Shown here one piece after another: positions 12,001 to 27,000 of a stretch of DNA of 64,000 nucleotides. Origin of the DNA: Cyrtodaria siliqua (lineage: Eukaryota > Mollusca > Bivalvia > Adapedonta > Hiatellidae); the NCBI GenBank assembly GCA_037043455.1, contig JAWPHD010001279.1, forward strand, positions 124,001 to 188,000. The letters run 5' to 3'. A program made the translations under genes and the position numbers. Each line of letters starts with the position of its first letter. The stretch's first letter is position 1. Under the pieces are notes generated by a model. The model worked only from the letters and a program-made list of their open reading frames with translations. It had not been told where the DNA came from and made no database searches.

Positions 12001-15000
12001 TTCTTATTGATTGTCGTTTTGGAAATAAAAAATATGTTGGGTCGAATTTAATGATTTACTAGGGAATGTAGCGACACAGCCAAACAAACTATATTATTGA
12101 GAGTTCTGAAAAACTTGGAAAACTTGGAACTATTATGTCATAGTTCCATATATGGATTATTGAAAAATATCATTTAAAACAAAGAAAATCACTGCAAATG
12201 AATGATTTTTTTACTGGTGATGTAAATCATTACTGCCAGTAAGTATTACATGTTTTTCATACAGTTGCAGTCACTTTTTCCGTATAAATCAGTAAATTTT
12301 CATATTTATAAATATTCCATATTATGGTCATTTAGAATCGTGATGTCATAGCTCTCAAAATGGCCGCTTCCATATCCATTCAAAAGAAACTTCAAATGAT
12401 CATATCTTCTTTGTTTATCATCCGATTTTGATAATTCTTTCACCCTTATTCAAGTATTTCAAAACTCTCAATAATATAGATGGTTTGGCTGTGTCGCTAC
12501 ATTCCCTTTAAAGCTTCAAACCATTCCACTTGAGAAGCAGACAAAAATATCTAAAAAAATAATTAGATATCAGAGCAAGACCACATTCATTAGCACTATC
12601 ACTGAGGTGATGAATACCCCCGCTCTGAAAACATTTAAAGAGAAAGCCACATGACGTTCATAACAATATTCGAGTGGGAAGTTTAAACAAAGGGCCATAA
12701 TTTTGTAATAAATTAGACAATCAACAATGTGTGATGCAGAGGGACATGAGGTCATCAGTTGTTATGTGTATAAGAAGTTTGGGACCAATCCATTTGAAAT
12801 TGTTTGAGAAAAATGTGTAAAGGGACATTACACAATAGTAGAGTAAGTTCGCTACTCAATACTCGAGTGGAAAATTCATCAAAGTCAAAGGGACATACTT
12901 CTGCAGTAAATTAGACAATCAACAATGTGTGATGTCATGGGACACAAGGTCATCACTTGTTATGTGTATATGAAGTTTGGGAAAAATCCAGAGGAATCTG
13001 AGAAATGCAAGTAATAAAAATGTGTTATGCGACGGGACATTACGCGACAGGATGTTACAGACAGCGTGATTCCTATGAAGCCGCCACTTCACTTTATAAA
13101 GCGGGGCAATATTGATATTTTATTCCAGCAGTGTGCGTGTTATATTACTTACTTTGGTGTTTTCTCTGAGCCCTTGTTTGACTCCCTTGATCTACCGAAG
13201 CAAACCAGCAAACCTGAAACATTGAGAGAGCAAACTAATTATGTCTTCAAATTATCAAAATCGGATGATAAACAAAAAAGTATGATCATTTGAAGGTTCT
13301 GTTTAAACGGATATGGAAGCCGTCATTTTAAAAGCTATAATTCACTATGACATCACTGATGGGTGTGTGTTACTGTGTGTGTGTCGGTGGTGGGTGGTGG
13401 GGGTACCACCACCATAATTTTAATTATTGTTACCCCCGTTACCCACACAATTATAATTGTTTGGAACCCCCCGCCAACAAAATTTTAAATATTTGTGTTG
13501 TCCAAATACCTTCAACTTCACATACATGTCATGAAATCTCTATTAAACAGAATATACAGAATATAATGGAAGCTGTTTCCACTGAAGGACTGAAACTGCT
13601 GAATTTACACCTGTCTATATCTGTTCAGACCCTTAAAGGTAGTTAAAGTATGAACAAGGATTTACTTGTCAGAATATTTGTTTATGAAATAAATATGAAA
13701 TTAAACAAATACATTCCTTTTAAATATACAATTCACATATTGCTATATCTGTGAAAAGCAAAAATAAGATTTTATTTGATGACATAGAAAAATTTGAACA
13801 GGTAAATTAATCCACAGGTAAATGTATTTATCAATTATCTGGCAATAGTTGTGCAGCTATACAGTTCAGATTTACCTCAATTCCCCGTGCAGTCACGCAG
13901 TGGTAAAAGTAGTATCTTCATCATGCAAATAATACTTATTATTACATACAACTTAGTAGTGGTTTTAAATGTATATTTTTCTTCGGGACTATCAAGAACT
14001 GTTCACATGATGTTTAAGAGTTAAATTTTTTAATTGGTAATACTACAAAAAGGGCGGCCGTTCAATGTAAATTACAATTTGTTTTATATTTAATATGAAA
14101 AGTATACCATATGTTAAGTGTCGCCTGGGGATGCTCCCCGACCCCAGGTTACACATTACGGGGAAAATAAACGGGACCTCTTTCAGGTCTCAAAAACAAT
14201 GGTGTCAAGTTATTTATTTAATAATAGTTTAAACTTATTATTATAGAAAAAACTCAAGAGGCAGCTTCCCGAGTAAAATGACAAACGGTCCCCAACCGCT
14301 TTCAAATATGGCCATGTGATTTTTTTTGTCAGAATACAATCAATAATTTAGATTTGACATGAAAATATTGACAGCCGGCGCAATGTCAGTTGGCTTAAGC
14401 TATTATATTACTCAGTTATGACAGCTATTATAGCCATTTCCTGTTGATTCATGCCTCAAAATTTGAATATCGGCGCATGCGCAATAGACGTGCACCATAC
14501 CATATATTTTATGTTTGTTTAATAACGTTTCAAGTATCGTAAATTTAATTATCGGTGTAAAATTTCAGAATTAATACAGAAACATAAACAAAATATGTCA
14601 AAACAATACCTACCACCTGTACTCCCAATGACAAAATGCTTTCCTATGGATTCATGCATCTGATTTGGATGCTTTATTTTGAGGCCTAGGTTGGGTTTAA
14701 GTGACTTATAAAAGTATATTCGGAAAAAATAATATTTAACCTCTGGTCACCCACAATCAAAATGTAGAACAAGGTTCACAGTGACGTCATAATGTTTACA
14801 CTATGGGAGTTCCCAGTGTATATCGTGGAAACCATCACAAACATTTAAGATTTTATCAGTAGGATTCATAAAACATAGGATTTTCAACAAATTTTTAACA
14901 TGCTTTTTCGTCATTTTTTACGTTCTAACATCTTTACTCTTCCACTTTTCGGACATACAACTTTTCCTGTATTTTCTTTATGACATAAAATTGCGCACAA

Positions 15001-18000
15001 ATCCACAGGGAGGCACAAACCCACAGGAAAACAGGATATATATTACTCAGTAAAAACTGTAGAGTCAAATTTATATTAATTATATAAACAAAGAACTTTT
15101 GGAATTTTGAAATATATTCTGGAAGCTGGAAAAAATATCCAGCTTTTCATGACAGATATTCATCTTGCAAAGCAGTTACTGCTGTTTCTGACCCCCAATA
15201 TCTGGAATATTCCTACACCATTATTTGATTAAATAAACTGTAGCGAAATAAATGACGGCAGGAATCATACATAGGGGCTTCCATTTGATTGTTGAAGATG
15301 TACAGGTAGGCCTATATATCAATAACAAAGGTTCAGAACCTTTTTTTCTTCGTATTTTCAGAACCGCGAAAACCAATGACATTTGATTATCGCTACGTGT
15401 TTTTTACCTTATTTGGTAAAGATGCACTACCTTATACTATTAAAAACATATTTTATCAATGAAATACACTTAATACCTTCTAAAAACGTATTAATAAATG
15501 AGTGCTTCATGTAAAATGTTTGCATTTTTTGATGAAATCCAGATGTAGACACCTTGCTTATTACGTTTATCATGAATCAAAAAAAATGTCATGTGGGTCT
15601 TGTCAATCATGTAAAATATGTAAATTAATGAGGTGTTAATTTGTATCTGATTGGTCAAAAGTAGTTATGGTTGGAAGGTGTTGCATGACAAACTTGATTG
15701 CCCCGAGGCGAAAAAGATAGGGATTAAGTTAACTTTCGCACAGAAAAGTCATATTGACCTTTTCTAGCCACTTCACGTCTTTGGTGGTAAAATCCTCGAA
15801 ATTCAACATCGTCGAGCATGACATTGCCAATTTGTTTTCAATGAATTACCTCCCTTGGGTAATGTATAAAACCCGGTTGAAAAAGCAGTGTAGACTCTTA
15901 CAAAATGTCGATCTCAAAATCTCAAATCAGCGCTATTTAATAGTTTGATAAAAATGCTTTCTGTACTTTCATAATATAATTTTTCAGACCATTACGTTAC
16001 TTTATTGCACAAAAGACACCCCCACCAACATAATCATAAAAATACCCCCACACCACAAAAGTTAAAATACAGTTTGAACCTCCCTCCTCCGTTATTTTTT
16101 CCTGGAAAAGCCCTGAATGACCATATATGGAATATTTATATATATACGTGAACAATTTCTGATTTATAGGGGGAAAATGACAGCAACAGTATGAAATATA
16201 TATGCATACATATTGATAATGCTTTATATGATCAGTAAAGTATTTTGGCATTCATTTGTATGTTTTTTCTTTGCTTTAAATGATATTTATCAATATTCCA
16301 TATATGGTAATTTGGAACTATGACATCATAGTTCTCAAAATGGCAGCTCCCATATCCGTTTTAAAACAACCTTTAAATGGCAATATCTTTTTTGTTTTAT
16401 CATCCGATTTTGATAATTCTTTCACCTTTTTCGAAGATTTTCAGAACGTTCAATAATAGAGCTTGTTTGGCTGTGTCATTACATGCCCTTTAAGCAATAA
16501 GGGAATAATGGTGTCTAAAAACTTAACAGACAGCCATCATATATTTAGCAATATTTTGAATATCAGTTCTTCAGAATAAAGCTCACTGGTTCATCAGCTT
16601 AAAGCAAGAAGTGGAAGTGGTACCAGGAGAGACCAACCTGCAGAGCTAAACTGCGCACCACAAGTGCGTGGGAATGGTATGGAATAATCCTGGAATGCAG
16701 CAAATGGCAGGGTCATGAACGAGTGCTGCACCTTGCTGGGGGCTTGAGCGAATACATCCGAGTCTGGCGTCTTCCGTTCTTCCAGCTGCTCATGGAAATA
16801 TTGCATCATTATTTATCACATAACTTTCAGTGTGGTATTAAAAAGCCAGGATAAATTTATCATATTGCAATAGCATAATAAACCTGCAAAATGGATGACA
16901 ATTCATTGTTCGGTCTTTTACATTCAACTCGGTGTGCATCGGAACTGTCTCTTCAATTTCCGTAAGCATTTAAAATACCGGATTACGAAGTTCCATCGTT
17001 CGGTGTCTTACAAAAAAAGACTGAATCAACATACGACGTCATCATACAAACATACGACGTCATCATATGACAATGTTATAGGCATTTACAATAACGGAAC
17101 ACTTGTGTCACCTGTCGTGTGCTTATTTCAGCAAGTACAATCTAACAATAAAATTTGAAAACAGGGGGTGTTCATGAATTATGGAGTAGGGATTTTTTTT
17201 TTAAGTGTTATAAAAGTTTCTGAAAAAGGGGCATAAATCTCCATTGTATAATTGATAAGGAAAAACTGATTAAAGTTTTCATGACCATAGATCAATGTTT
17301 TGCCAAGTTTATAATATGAGCTAGGTTAGGTTGCAGGTTAACGTTTTATGAAAAGGGGCATAACTCTGCTGAAATGAAAGTCAAAATTAATTTTATCTTT
17401 TTCAGCATTCAAAATTACTATTATGAAAATAAGGGCTAGAAGCTTTTTTTGGAAAATTTTACACCTCTGGTTAGGTTGCAATTTTATGAAACTCTGCCAA
17501 AATGGAAGTCAGAGTTATTGGACATGAGTAACATGTTATTAACTCTGCCAAAATGGAAGTCAGAGTTATTGGACATGAGTAACATGTTATTAACTCTGCC
17601 AAAATGGAAGTCAGAGTTATTGGACATGAGTAACATGTTATTAACTCTGCCAAAATGGAAATCAGAGTTATTGGACATGAGTAACATGTTATTAACTCTG
17701 CCAAAATGGAAGTAAAGAGTTATTGGACATGAGTAACAACATTCCTTGGGTTAAGATGAAGATGTGCGTGAAGTTGCATGAACATAGATCACTTTTCATG
17801 TTATGGCCAAGGTTAGATTGACATTTAGTGTCATGGACGACGGACGACATACGACGATGACGGCATGCTACGCAGGCGACACAATGAACATTCCTTATTA
17901 AGCATTTTTTGAGTTTATATGTGATAACTAGAATTTCACATTCGTGCCTACTTATTGTTGAATTTATTAAACTCGTAGAACGAAATTAATATGAACAGCC

Positions 18001-21000
18001 TCGCAACATGAAATTTTACCCAAATCCAAACTTATTAAATTCAATATTCAACATCCGTTATTTTGATTGTGCTGTTATCAAGTGGCAATGTTTCACCTGT
18101 TACTGTGCTCATATACTTTGTATTATAAGTATGTACTATTATAAATGTATTTTGGTAAATTATATAAATTTAAGGTTTATTTTCCAATTTCTTCTATATA
18201 TATTATAATTTAATATGAAGACTATTAAACATCTTCCATCTTTTGAATGCTTGTTTATGCATATGTGCATTATAAAAATACACTAAAAATGTCACTGTGA
18301 CAAATGCCCCCGAAGTGGTTTTGACCTTTGACCTCTATGTGTGACCTTGACCTTGGAGCCATGGACCTAGAATTTGCACACGACACGTCGGATTGTTGTG
18401 GTGAGCACTTGTGCAAAGTTAATTGAAAATCCGTTCATGAATGTCAGAGTTATTAACTGGACACGAAAGCACTTCTTTTTGACCTTTGAACCTCTAAGTA
18501 TGACCTTGATCTTGGCGCCACGGACCTGGATTTTGCGTGCGACACATCGTCTTGTTGTGGTGAGCACTTGTTCCAAGTTATTTGAAAATCCGTCCAGGAA
18601 TGTCAAAGTTATTTACCGGACACGACTACTATACGCCGCCCTTCAGGGGCATAAAAAATATATAAATTAGCACTTTAAAGAAGTCTAGTTATATTAAATA
18701 AAGTATAGTTAAATAATATATATATTTTCAGTTTTAGGAATGAATAACATAAATTATGAAAGTTAACTTTTTGCAAATGTATATACTTACATTCATATTT
18801 TCAAAAGCAGTAGCAAATTGGCGTATGCATGGTTCCAAACAGTTGAAGTTTCTCTTTACATGCAACTGAGATGTGTCATTCAAAACCTGAGAAATGAGAA
18901 CAAATGTACAAATGTATTAAAACTAAAAGGAAATATAGGATTTTATTTCCAGTCATAAAAGCTTGTATAATGTATAAACAATGGTTCAAGGGTGTGTCTT
19001 CATGGAAGCTTGTAGAGTATATTCTAGGGCATGTCTCAGTGGAAGCATGTATATTATATGAAAAGCGATGTTTGTATATTATGAGAAATGTGATGCTCCA
19101 TGGGCATGTCCACGTGAAAGCCTGTATAATGTTATAAGGGTGATGTTCAGTTTGCGTGTCCAGATGTCCACACCTAACTAGCTAGGAATATCCAACCACT
19201 AACATTACATGTATGTAAAAAAAACTTGGTATAGCCTTTCTCTTTCCACATAACACATGTCCTCGGGCTTGGCTATATGTATGTGTTAAGCGTTAAAGAA
19301 AAAACTGTTCCAACACCGAAAAATTATCATTTTCATGGATTAAAAGGGTCTGGACATGTTCAGTCGGGAAGCTAGAAGATTTGGCTGTGTTTTGTTGCTA
19401 TATCATACATATTACTTTAAATGGTGACTTTATTGCTGACAGTTGTACATATAATTCATATAATGTGTATTTCTATCACAAAACAAGAATGTATAAGAGC
19501 CTTATTAAAAGCATCATATACATTATTGATTTATAAAACAAAACTAGCTGAGTCGTCTAGTTTTCAAGATCAAACTATTTCATTAATAGCAATAATTAGG
19601 GCCCTTCCATAAACATACATGGGAACCAAGGAAGGCAATTTAATATACATCTATGGGTGAACCCTATTGCTGAAATTTGGTTCTTCAAACTAAATTTTGC
19701 ATCTATGAGTGGGTGTTCAATTTCAAAAGTGCCTTCCTGGTGTCCTATGTATGTTTCAATCGAATAGCCCTTAAATCGGCTTGACACCCATCTTGCTTCC
19801 AGATCGCCTCCAGCCCCTGTAATGGAAGATCATCAACACCATCATGTTATCCTTATTAAGGCTTACCTCCAGTCCCTGTAGATGGAAGATCATCAACACC
19901 ATCATGTTATCCTTATTAAGGCTTACCTCCAGCCCCTGTAGAGGAAGATCATCAGCATCATCATGTTATCCTTATTAAGGCTTACCTCCAGCCCCTGTAG
20001 TGGCAGATCATCAACACCGTCTTGTTATCCTTATTAAGGCTTACCTCCAGCCCCTGTAGTAGAAGATCATCAGCACCATCATGTTATCCTTATTGAGGCT
20101 TACCTCCAGCCCCTGTAGAGGAAGATCATCAGCACCATCCTGTTATCCTTATTAAGGCTTACCTCCAGCCCCTGTAGTGGGAGATCATCAACACCGTCAT
20201 GTTATCCTTATTAAGGCTTACCTCCAGCCCCTGTAGTGGGAGATCATCAACACCGTCATGTTATCCTTATTAAGGCTTACCTCCAGCCCCTGTAGAGGAA
20301 GATCATCAACACCACCATGTTATCCTTATTAAGGCTTACCTCCAGCCCCTGTAGAGGAAGATCATCAACACCGTCATGTTATCCTTATTAAGGCTTACCT
20401 CCAGCCCCTTTAGAGGAAGATCATCAACACCGTCATGTTATCCTTATTAAGGCTTACCTCCAGCCCCTGTAGAGGAAGATCATCAACACCGTCATGTTAT
20501 CCTTATTAAGGCTTACCTCCAGCCCCTGTAGAGGAAGATCATCAACACCACCATGTTATCCTTATTAAGGCTTACCTCCAGCCCCTGTAGTGGCAGATCA
20601 TCAACACCGTCATGTTATCCTTATTAAGGCTTACCTCCAGCCCCTGTAGAGGATGATCATCAGCATCATCATGTTATCCTTATTAAGGCTTACCTCCAGC
20701 CCCTGTAGATGGAAGATCATCAACACCATCCTGTTACCCTTATTAGGGCTTACCTCCAGCCCCTGTAGAGGAAGATCATCAGCATCATCATGTTATCCTT
20801 ATTAAGGCTTACCTCCAGCCCTGTAGTGGAAGATCATCAATACCATCATGTTATCCTTATTAAGGCTTACCTCCAGCCCCTGTTGTGGAAGATCATCAAC
20901 ACCGTCATGTTATCCTTATTAAGGCTTACCTCCAGCCCTGTAGAGGAAGATCATCAACACCGTCATGTTATCCTTATTAGGGCTTACCTCCAGCCCCTGT

Positions 21001-24000
21001 TGTGGAAGATCATCAATACCATCCTGTTATCCTTATTAAGGCTTACCTCCAGCCCCTGTAGAGGAAGATCATCAGCACCATCCTGTTATCCTTATTAAGG
21101 CTTACCTCCAGCCCCTGAAGAGGAAGACAATCAACATCATCATGTTATCCTTATTAGGGCTTACCTCCAGCCCCTGTTGTGGAAGATCATCAACACCGTC
21201 ATGTTATCCTTATTAAGGCTTACCTCCACCCATGTAGAGGAAGATCATCAGCATCATCATGTTATCCTTATTAAGGCTTACCTCCAGCCCCTGTAGTGGC
21301 AGATCATCAACACCGTCATGTTATCCTTATTAAGGCTTACCTCCAGCCCCTGTAGAGGAAGATCATCAACACCGTCATGTTATCCTTATTAAGGCTTACC
21401 TCCAGCCCCTGTTGTGGAAGATCATCAACACCGTCATGTTATCCTTATTAAGGCTTACCTCCACCCATGTAGAGGAAGATCATCAACATCATCATGTTAT
21501 CCTTATTAAGGCTTACCTCCAGCCCTGCAGTGGAAGATCATCAACACCATCATGTTATCCTCATTAAGGCTTACCTCCAGCCCTGTAGTGGAAGATCATC
21601 AACACCATCATGTTATCCTTATTAAGGCTTACCTCCAGCCCTGTAGTGGAAGATCATCAACACCATCATGTTATCCTTATTAAGGCTTACCTCCACCCAT
21701 GTAGAGGAAGATCATCAGCATCATCATGTTATCCTTATTAAGGCTTACCTCCAGCCCTGCAGTGGAAGATCATCAACACCATCATGTTATCCTTATTAAG
21801 GCTTACCTCCAGCTCCTGTAGTGGGAGATCATCAGCATCATCATGTTATCCTTATTAAGGCTTACCTCCAGCCCTGCAGTGGAAGATCATCAACACCATC
21901 ATGTTATCCTTATTAGGGCTTACCTCCAGCCCCTGTAGTGGCAGATCATCAACACCGTCATGTTATCCTTATTAAGGCTTACCTCCAGCCCCTGTAGTAG
22001 AAGATCATCAGCACCATCATGTTATCCTTATTAAGGCTTACCTCCAGCCCCTGTAGAGGAAGATCATCAGCACCATCCTGTTATCCTTATTAAGGCTTAC
22101 CTCCAGCCCTGTAGTGGAAGATCATCAACACCGTCATGTTATCCTTATTAAGGCTTACCTCCAGCCCCTGTAGTGGGAGATCATCAACACCATCCTGTTA
22201 TCCTTATTAAGGCTTACCTCCAGCCCTGTAGTGGAAGATCATCAACACCGTCATGTTATCCTTATTAAGGCTTACCTCCAGCCCCTGTAGAGGAAGATCA
22301 TCAGCACCATCCTGTTATCCTTATTAAGGCTTACCTCCAGCCCTGTAGTGGAAGATCATCAACACCGTCATGTTATCCTTATTAAGGCTTACCTCCAGCC
22401 CCTGTAGAGGAAGATCATCAGCACCATCCTGTTATCCTTATTAAGGCTTACCTCCAGCCCCTGTAGAGGAAGATCATCAACACCGTCATGTTATCCTTAT
22501 TAAGGCTTACCTCCAGCCCCTGTAGAGGAAGATCATCAGCACCATCCTGTTATCCTTATTAAGGCTTACCTCCAGCCCCTGTAGAGGAAGATCATCAACA
22601 CCGTCATGTTATCCTTATTAAGGCTTACCTCCAGCCCCTGTAGAGGAAGATCATCAGCACCATCCTGTTATCCTTATTAAGGCTTACCTCCAGCCCTGTA
22701 GTGGAAGATCATCAACACCATCATGTTATCCTTATTAAGGCTTACCTCCAGCCCTGTAGTGGAAGATCATCAACACCGTCATGTTATCCTTATTAAGGCT
22801 TACCTCCAGCCCCTGTAGTAGAAGATCATCAACACCGTCATGTTATCCTTATTAAGGCTTACCTCCAGCCCCTGTAGAGGAAGATCATCAGCACCATCCT
22901 GTTATCCTTATTAAGGCTTACCTCCAGCCCCTGTAGAGGAAGATCATCAACACCGTCATGTTATCCTTATTAAGGCTTACCTCCAGCCCCTGTAGAGGAA
23001 GATCATCAACACCGTCATGTTATCCTTATTAAGGCTTACCTCCAGCCCCTGTAGAGGAAGATCATCAGCACCATCCTGTTATCCTTATTAAGGCTTACCT
23101 CCAGCCCCTGTAGAGGAAGATCATCAACACCACCATGTTATCCTTATTAAGGCTTACCTCCAGCCCCTGTAGTGGAAGATCATCAACACCATCATGTTAT
23201 CCTCATTAAGGCTTACCTCCAGCCCCTGTAGAGGAAGATCATCAGCATCATCATGTTATCCTTATTAGGGCTTACCTCCAGCCCCTGTAGTGGCAGATCA
23301 TCAACACCGTCATGTTATCCTTATTAAGGCTTACCTCCAGCCCTGTAGAGGAAGATCATCAGCATCATCATGTTATCCTTATTAGGGCTTACCTCCAGCC
23401 CCTGTAGTGGCAGATCATCAACACCGTCATGTTATCCTTATTAAGGCTTACCTCCAGCCCTGTAGAGGAAGATCATCAACATCATCATGTTATCCTTATT
23501 AAGGCTTACCTCCAGCCCCTGTAGTGGCAGATCATCAACACCGTCATGTTATCCTTATTAAGGCTTACCTCCAGCCCCTGTAGAGGAAGATCATCAACAT
23601 CATCATGTTATCCTTATTGAGGCTTACCTCCAGCACTGCAGTGGAAGATCATCAACACCATCATGTTATCCTTATTAGGGCTTACCTCCAGCCCCTGTAG
23701 TGGGAGATCATCAACACCATCCTGTTATCCTTATTAAGGCTTACCTCCAGCCCTGTAGTGGAAGATCATCAACACCGTCATGTTATCCTTATTAAGGCTT
23801 ACCTCCAGCCCCTGTAGAGGAAGATCATCAGCACCATCCTGTTATCCTTATTAAGGCTTACCTCCAGCCCCTGTAGAGGAAGATCATCAACACCGTCATG
23901 TTATCCTTATTAAGGCTTACCTCCAGCCCCTGTAGAGGAAGATCATCAGCACCATCCTGTTATCCTTATTAAGGCTTACCTCCAGCCCCTGTAGAGGAAG

Positions 24001-27000
24001 ATCATCAACACCGTCATGTTATCCTTATTAAGGCTTACCTCCAGCCCCTGTAGAGGAAGATCATCAGCACCATCCTGTTATCCTTATTAAGGCTTACCTC
24101 CAGCCCTGTAGTGGAAGATCATCAACACCGTCATGTTATCCTTATTAAGGCTTACCTCCAGCCCCTGTAGAGGAAGATCATCAGCACCATCCTGTTATCC
24201 TTATTAAGGCTTACCTCCAGCCCCTGTAGAGGAAGATCATCAACACCACCATGTTATCCTTATTAAGGCTTACCTCCAGCCCCTGTAGTGGAAGATCATC
24301 AACACCATCATGTTATCCTCATTAAGGCTTACCTCCAGCCCCTGTAGAGGAAGATCATCAGCATCATCATGTTATCCTTATTAGGGCTTACCTCCAGCCC
24401 CTGTAGTGGCAGATCATCAACACCGTCATGTTATCCTTATTAAGGCTTACCTCCAGCCCTGTAGAGGAAGATCATCAGCATCATCATGTTATCCTTATTA
24501 GGGCTTACCTCCAGCCCCTGTAGTGGCAGATCATCAACACCGTCATGTTATCCTTATTAAGGCTTACCTCCAGCCCTGTAGAGGAAGATCATCAACATCA
24601 TCATGTTATCCTTATTAAGGCTTACCTCCAGCCCCTGTAGTGGCAGATCATCAACACCGTCATGTTATCCTTATTAAGGCTTACCTCCAGCCCCTGTAGA
24701 GGAAGATCATCAACATCATCATGTTATCCTTATTGAGGCTTACCTCCAGCACTGCAGTGGAAGATCATCAACACCATCATGTTATCCTTATTAGGGCTTA
24801 CCTCCAGCCCCTGTAGTGGCAGATCATCAACTCCGTCATGTTATCCTTATTAAGGCTTACCTCCAGCCCCTGTAGTAGAAGATCATCAGCACCATCATGT
24901 TATCCTTATTAAGGCTTACCTCCAGCCCCTGTAGTGGGAGATCATCAACACCATCATGTTATCCTTATTAAGGCTTACCTCCAGCCCCTGTAGTGGGAGA
25001 TCATCAACACCATCATGTTGTCCTTATTGAGGCTTATCTCCAGCCCCTGTAGTGGAAGTTATCCTTATTAAGGCTTACCTCCAGCCCCTGTAGTGGAAGA
25101 TCATCAACACCATCAGGTTGTCCTTATTGAGGCTTACCTCCAGCCCCCATCATGTTATCCTTATAAAGGCTTACCTTCATGAGCTTCTTGATAGTTCCTT
25201 CTGTGAGCCCTGTGTGGGACACTATGTTGAACATGGGGCCAGCCTCATAGGGGTAGCTTATGGGGAAGGATATGGTCAGATTCACACTGTGTTTGCCAGA
25301 GACCACGGTCAATGTACACTGTCGCTGGGAACCATCCATCTGAAATTGCAGCCAAATATATTCCATACATAAATTCTATTTGACACTTTTTACAACGTTT
25401 CCCTATATTAGTTTCACACCTATAAACAGCTTTTATATGACCCAAACAATAAAGATTAGATAAAATACAATATAGAAAACATACATGTTGGGTGTAAGCT
25501 TGGTTCAGTGGATATGTAAATATTTGTGCACGTTAGTTCATACAGTCAAATAATTATGCTTATCATAGCACGTGACTTGCCATGTGAGAGTGTAATAAAA
25601 CCAGGATATATTTATCATACTACACTAGTGTAATAAAAATGTAAATGAAGGATGATTCATCATTCAGTCTTTTCCGTTCAGCTCGGTGTTCATTGGAATT
25701 GCCTCGTTGATTAACATAACCGTTAAAAATACCAGAATTATAGAAATCGACAACATAGTTCCTTTGTTTGAGGAACGGAACAAATTGAGTCAATATACAA
25801 TATCATCAGGGCTGTTCCATTAAAACATACATAGGACACCAGGAAGGCACTTTTGAAATTGATCACCCACCCACCCATAGATGTAAGATTTAGTTCAAAG
25901 AAACAAATTTCAGAAAATAGGGTTCACACATAGATGTTTATTAAATTGCCTTTCCTGGGTACCATGTATTTTGTAATGGAATAGCCCTCGTACAAACATA
26001 CAATGTTGTCTATATAGGCAGCTACCAATAATAAGTGTTCCTTACGAGGCATTTTTTGGAGTAATAGACTATACATTAATATGTAATGAATAAATAAAAT
26101 TTCAATTTTTAATAATTGAATGATAAGTCTGCTTTTACTTGAACATTGTACAGTAAACAAAGTATTATGCTTACCTGTTCTATTGTTACATTAGGTATGT
26201 ATTTATTGAGCATTGAAAACTCCTGATACAGCGTCATGGGGTGCTGATGTGACTTCTGATCCGATTGGTCACCGACTGTTTTACCACTGATTGTGAGTGA
26301 TGTTTCCATCTCCCCGTTCAGCTTCAATGTTTCTGTAGAGTCGTGCATCTCATTTTCAGAAGAATCCAAGGTGTCGTGGCCGCATAACTGGGAAAGAAAT
26401 GTCAACATACTGTCTCAAAAATTAAATTTAACACACTATTCCTACTATAAGACCATCACAAATTTTTTAACAGACTACTGCTACTTCTTAAAATTCATAG
26501 TGTTTATATATCTGTAGTGTTTATATATCTGTAGTGTTTATATATATGTAGTGTTTATATATCTGAAGTGTTTATATATCTGTAGTGTTTATATATCTGA
26601 AGTGTTTATATATCTGTAGTGTTTATATATCTGAAGTGTTTATATATCTGTAGTGTTTATATATCTGTAGTGTTTATATATATGTAGTGTTTATATATCT
26701 GTAGTGTTTATATATCTGTAGTGTTTATATATCTGAAGTGTTTATATATATCTGTAGTGTTTATATATCTGTAGTGTTATATCTGCAGTGTTTATATATC
26801 TGTAGTGTTTATATATCTGTAGTGTTTATATATCTGAAGTGTTTATATATCTGAAGTGTTTATATATCTGTAGTGTTTATATATCTGTAGTGTTTATATA
26901 TCTGAAGTTTTTATATATCTGTAGTGTTTATATATCTGAAGTGTTTATATTTCTGTAGTGTTTATATATCTGTAGCAATTGCATTGGTTTTTTTCTTGGC

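Noticed and set aside
17449..17715. Leucine/lysine-rich repeat proteins on both strands
   Set aside because: Generated by the 51-bp minisatellite; both strands open, as expected for a unit divisible by three.
19795..25168. CRISPR-like array of direct repeats
   Set aside because: Units are contiguous without unique spacers and lie in an intron of an animal gene.
26500..26975. Possible A/T-rich origin or promoter from tatata repeats
   Set aside because: It is a homogeneous 17-bp minisatellite inside an intron, with no other supporting signal.
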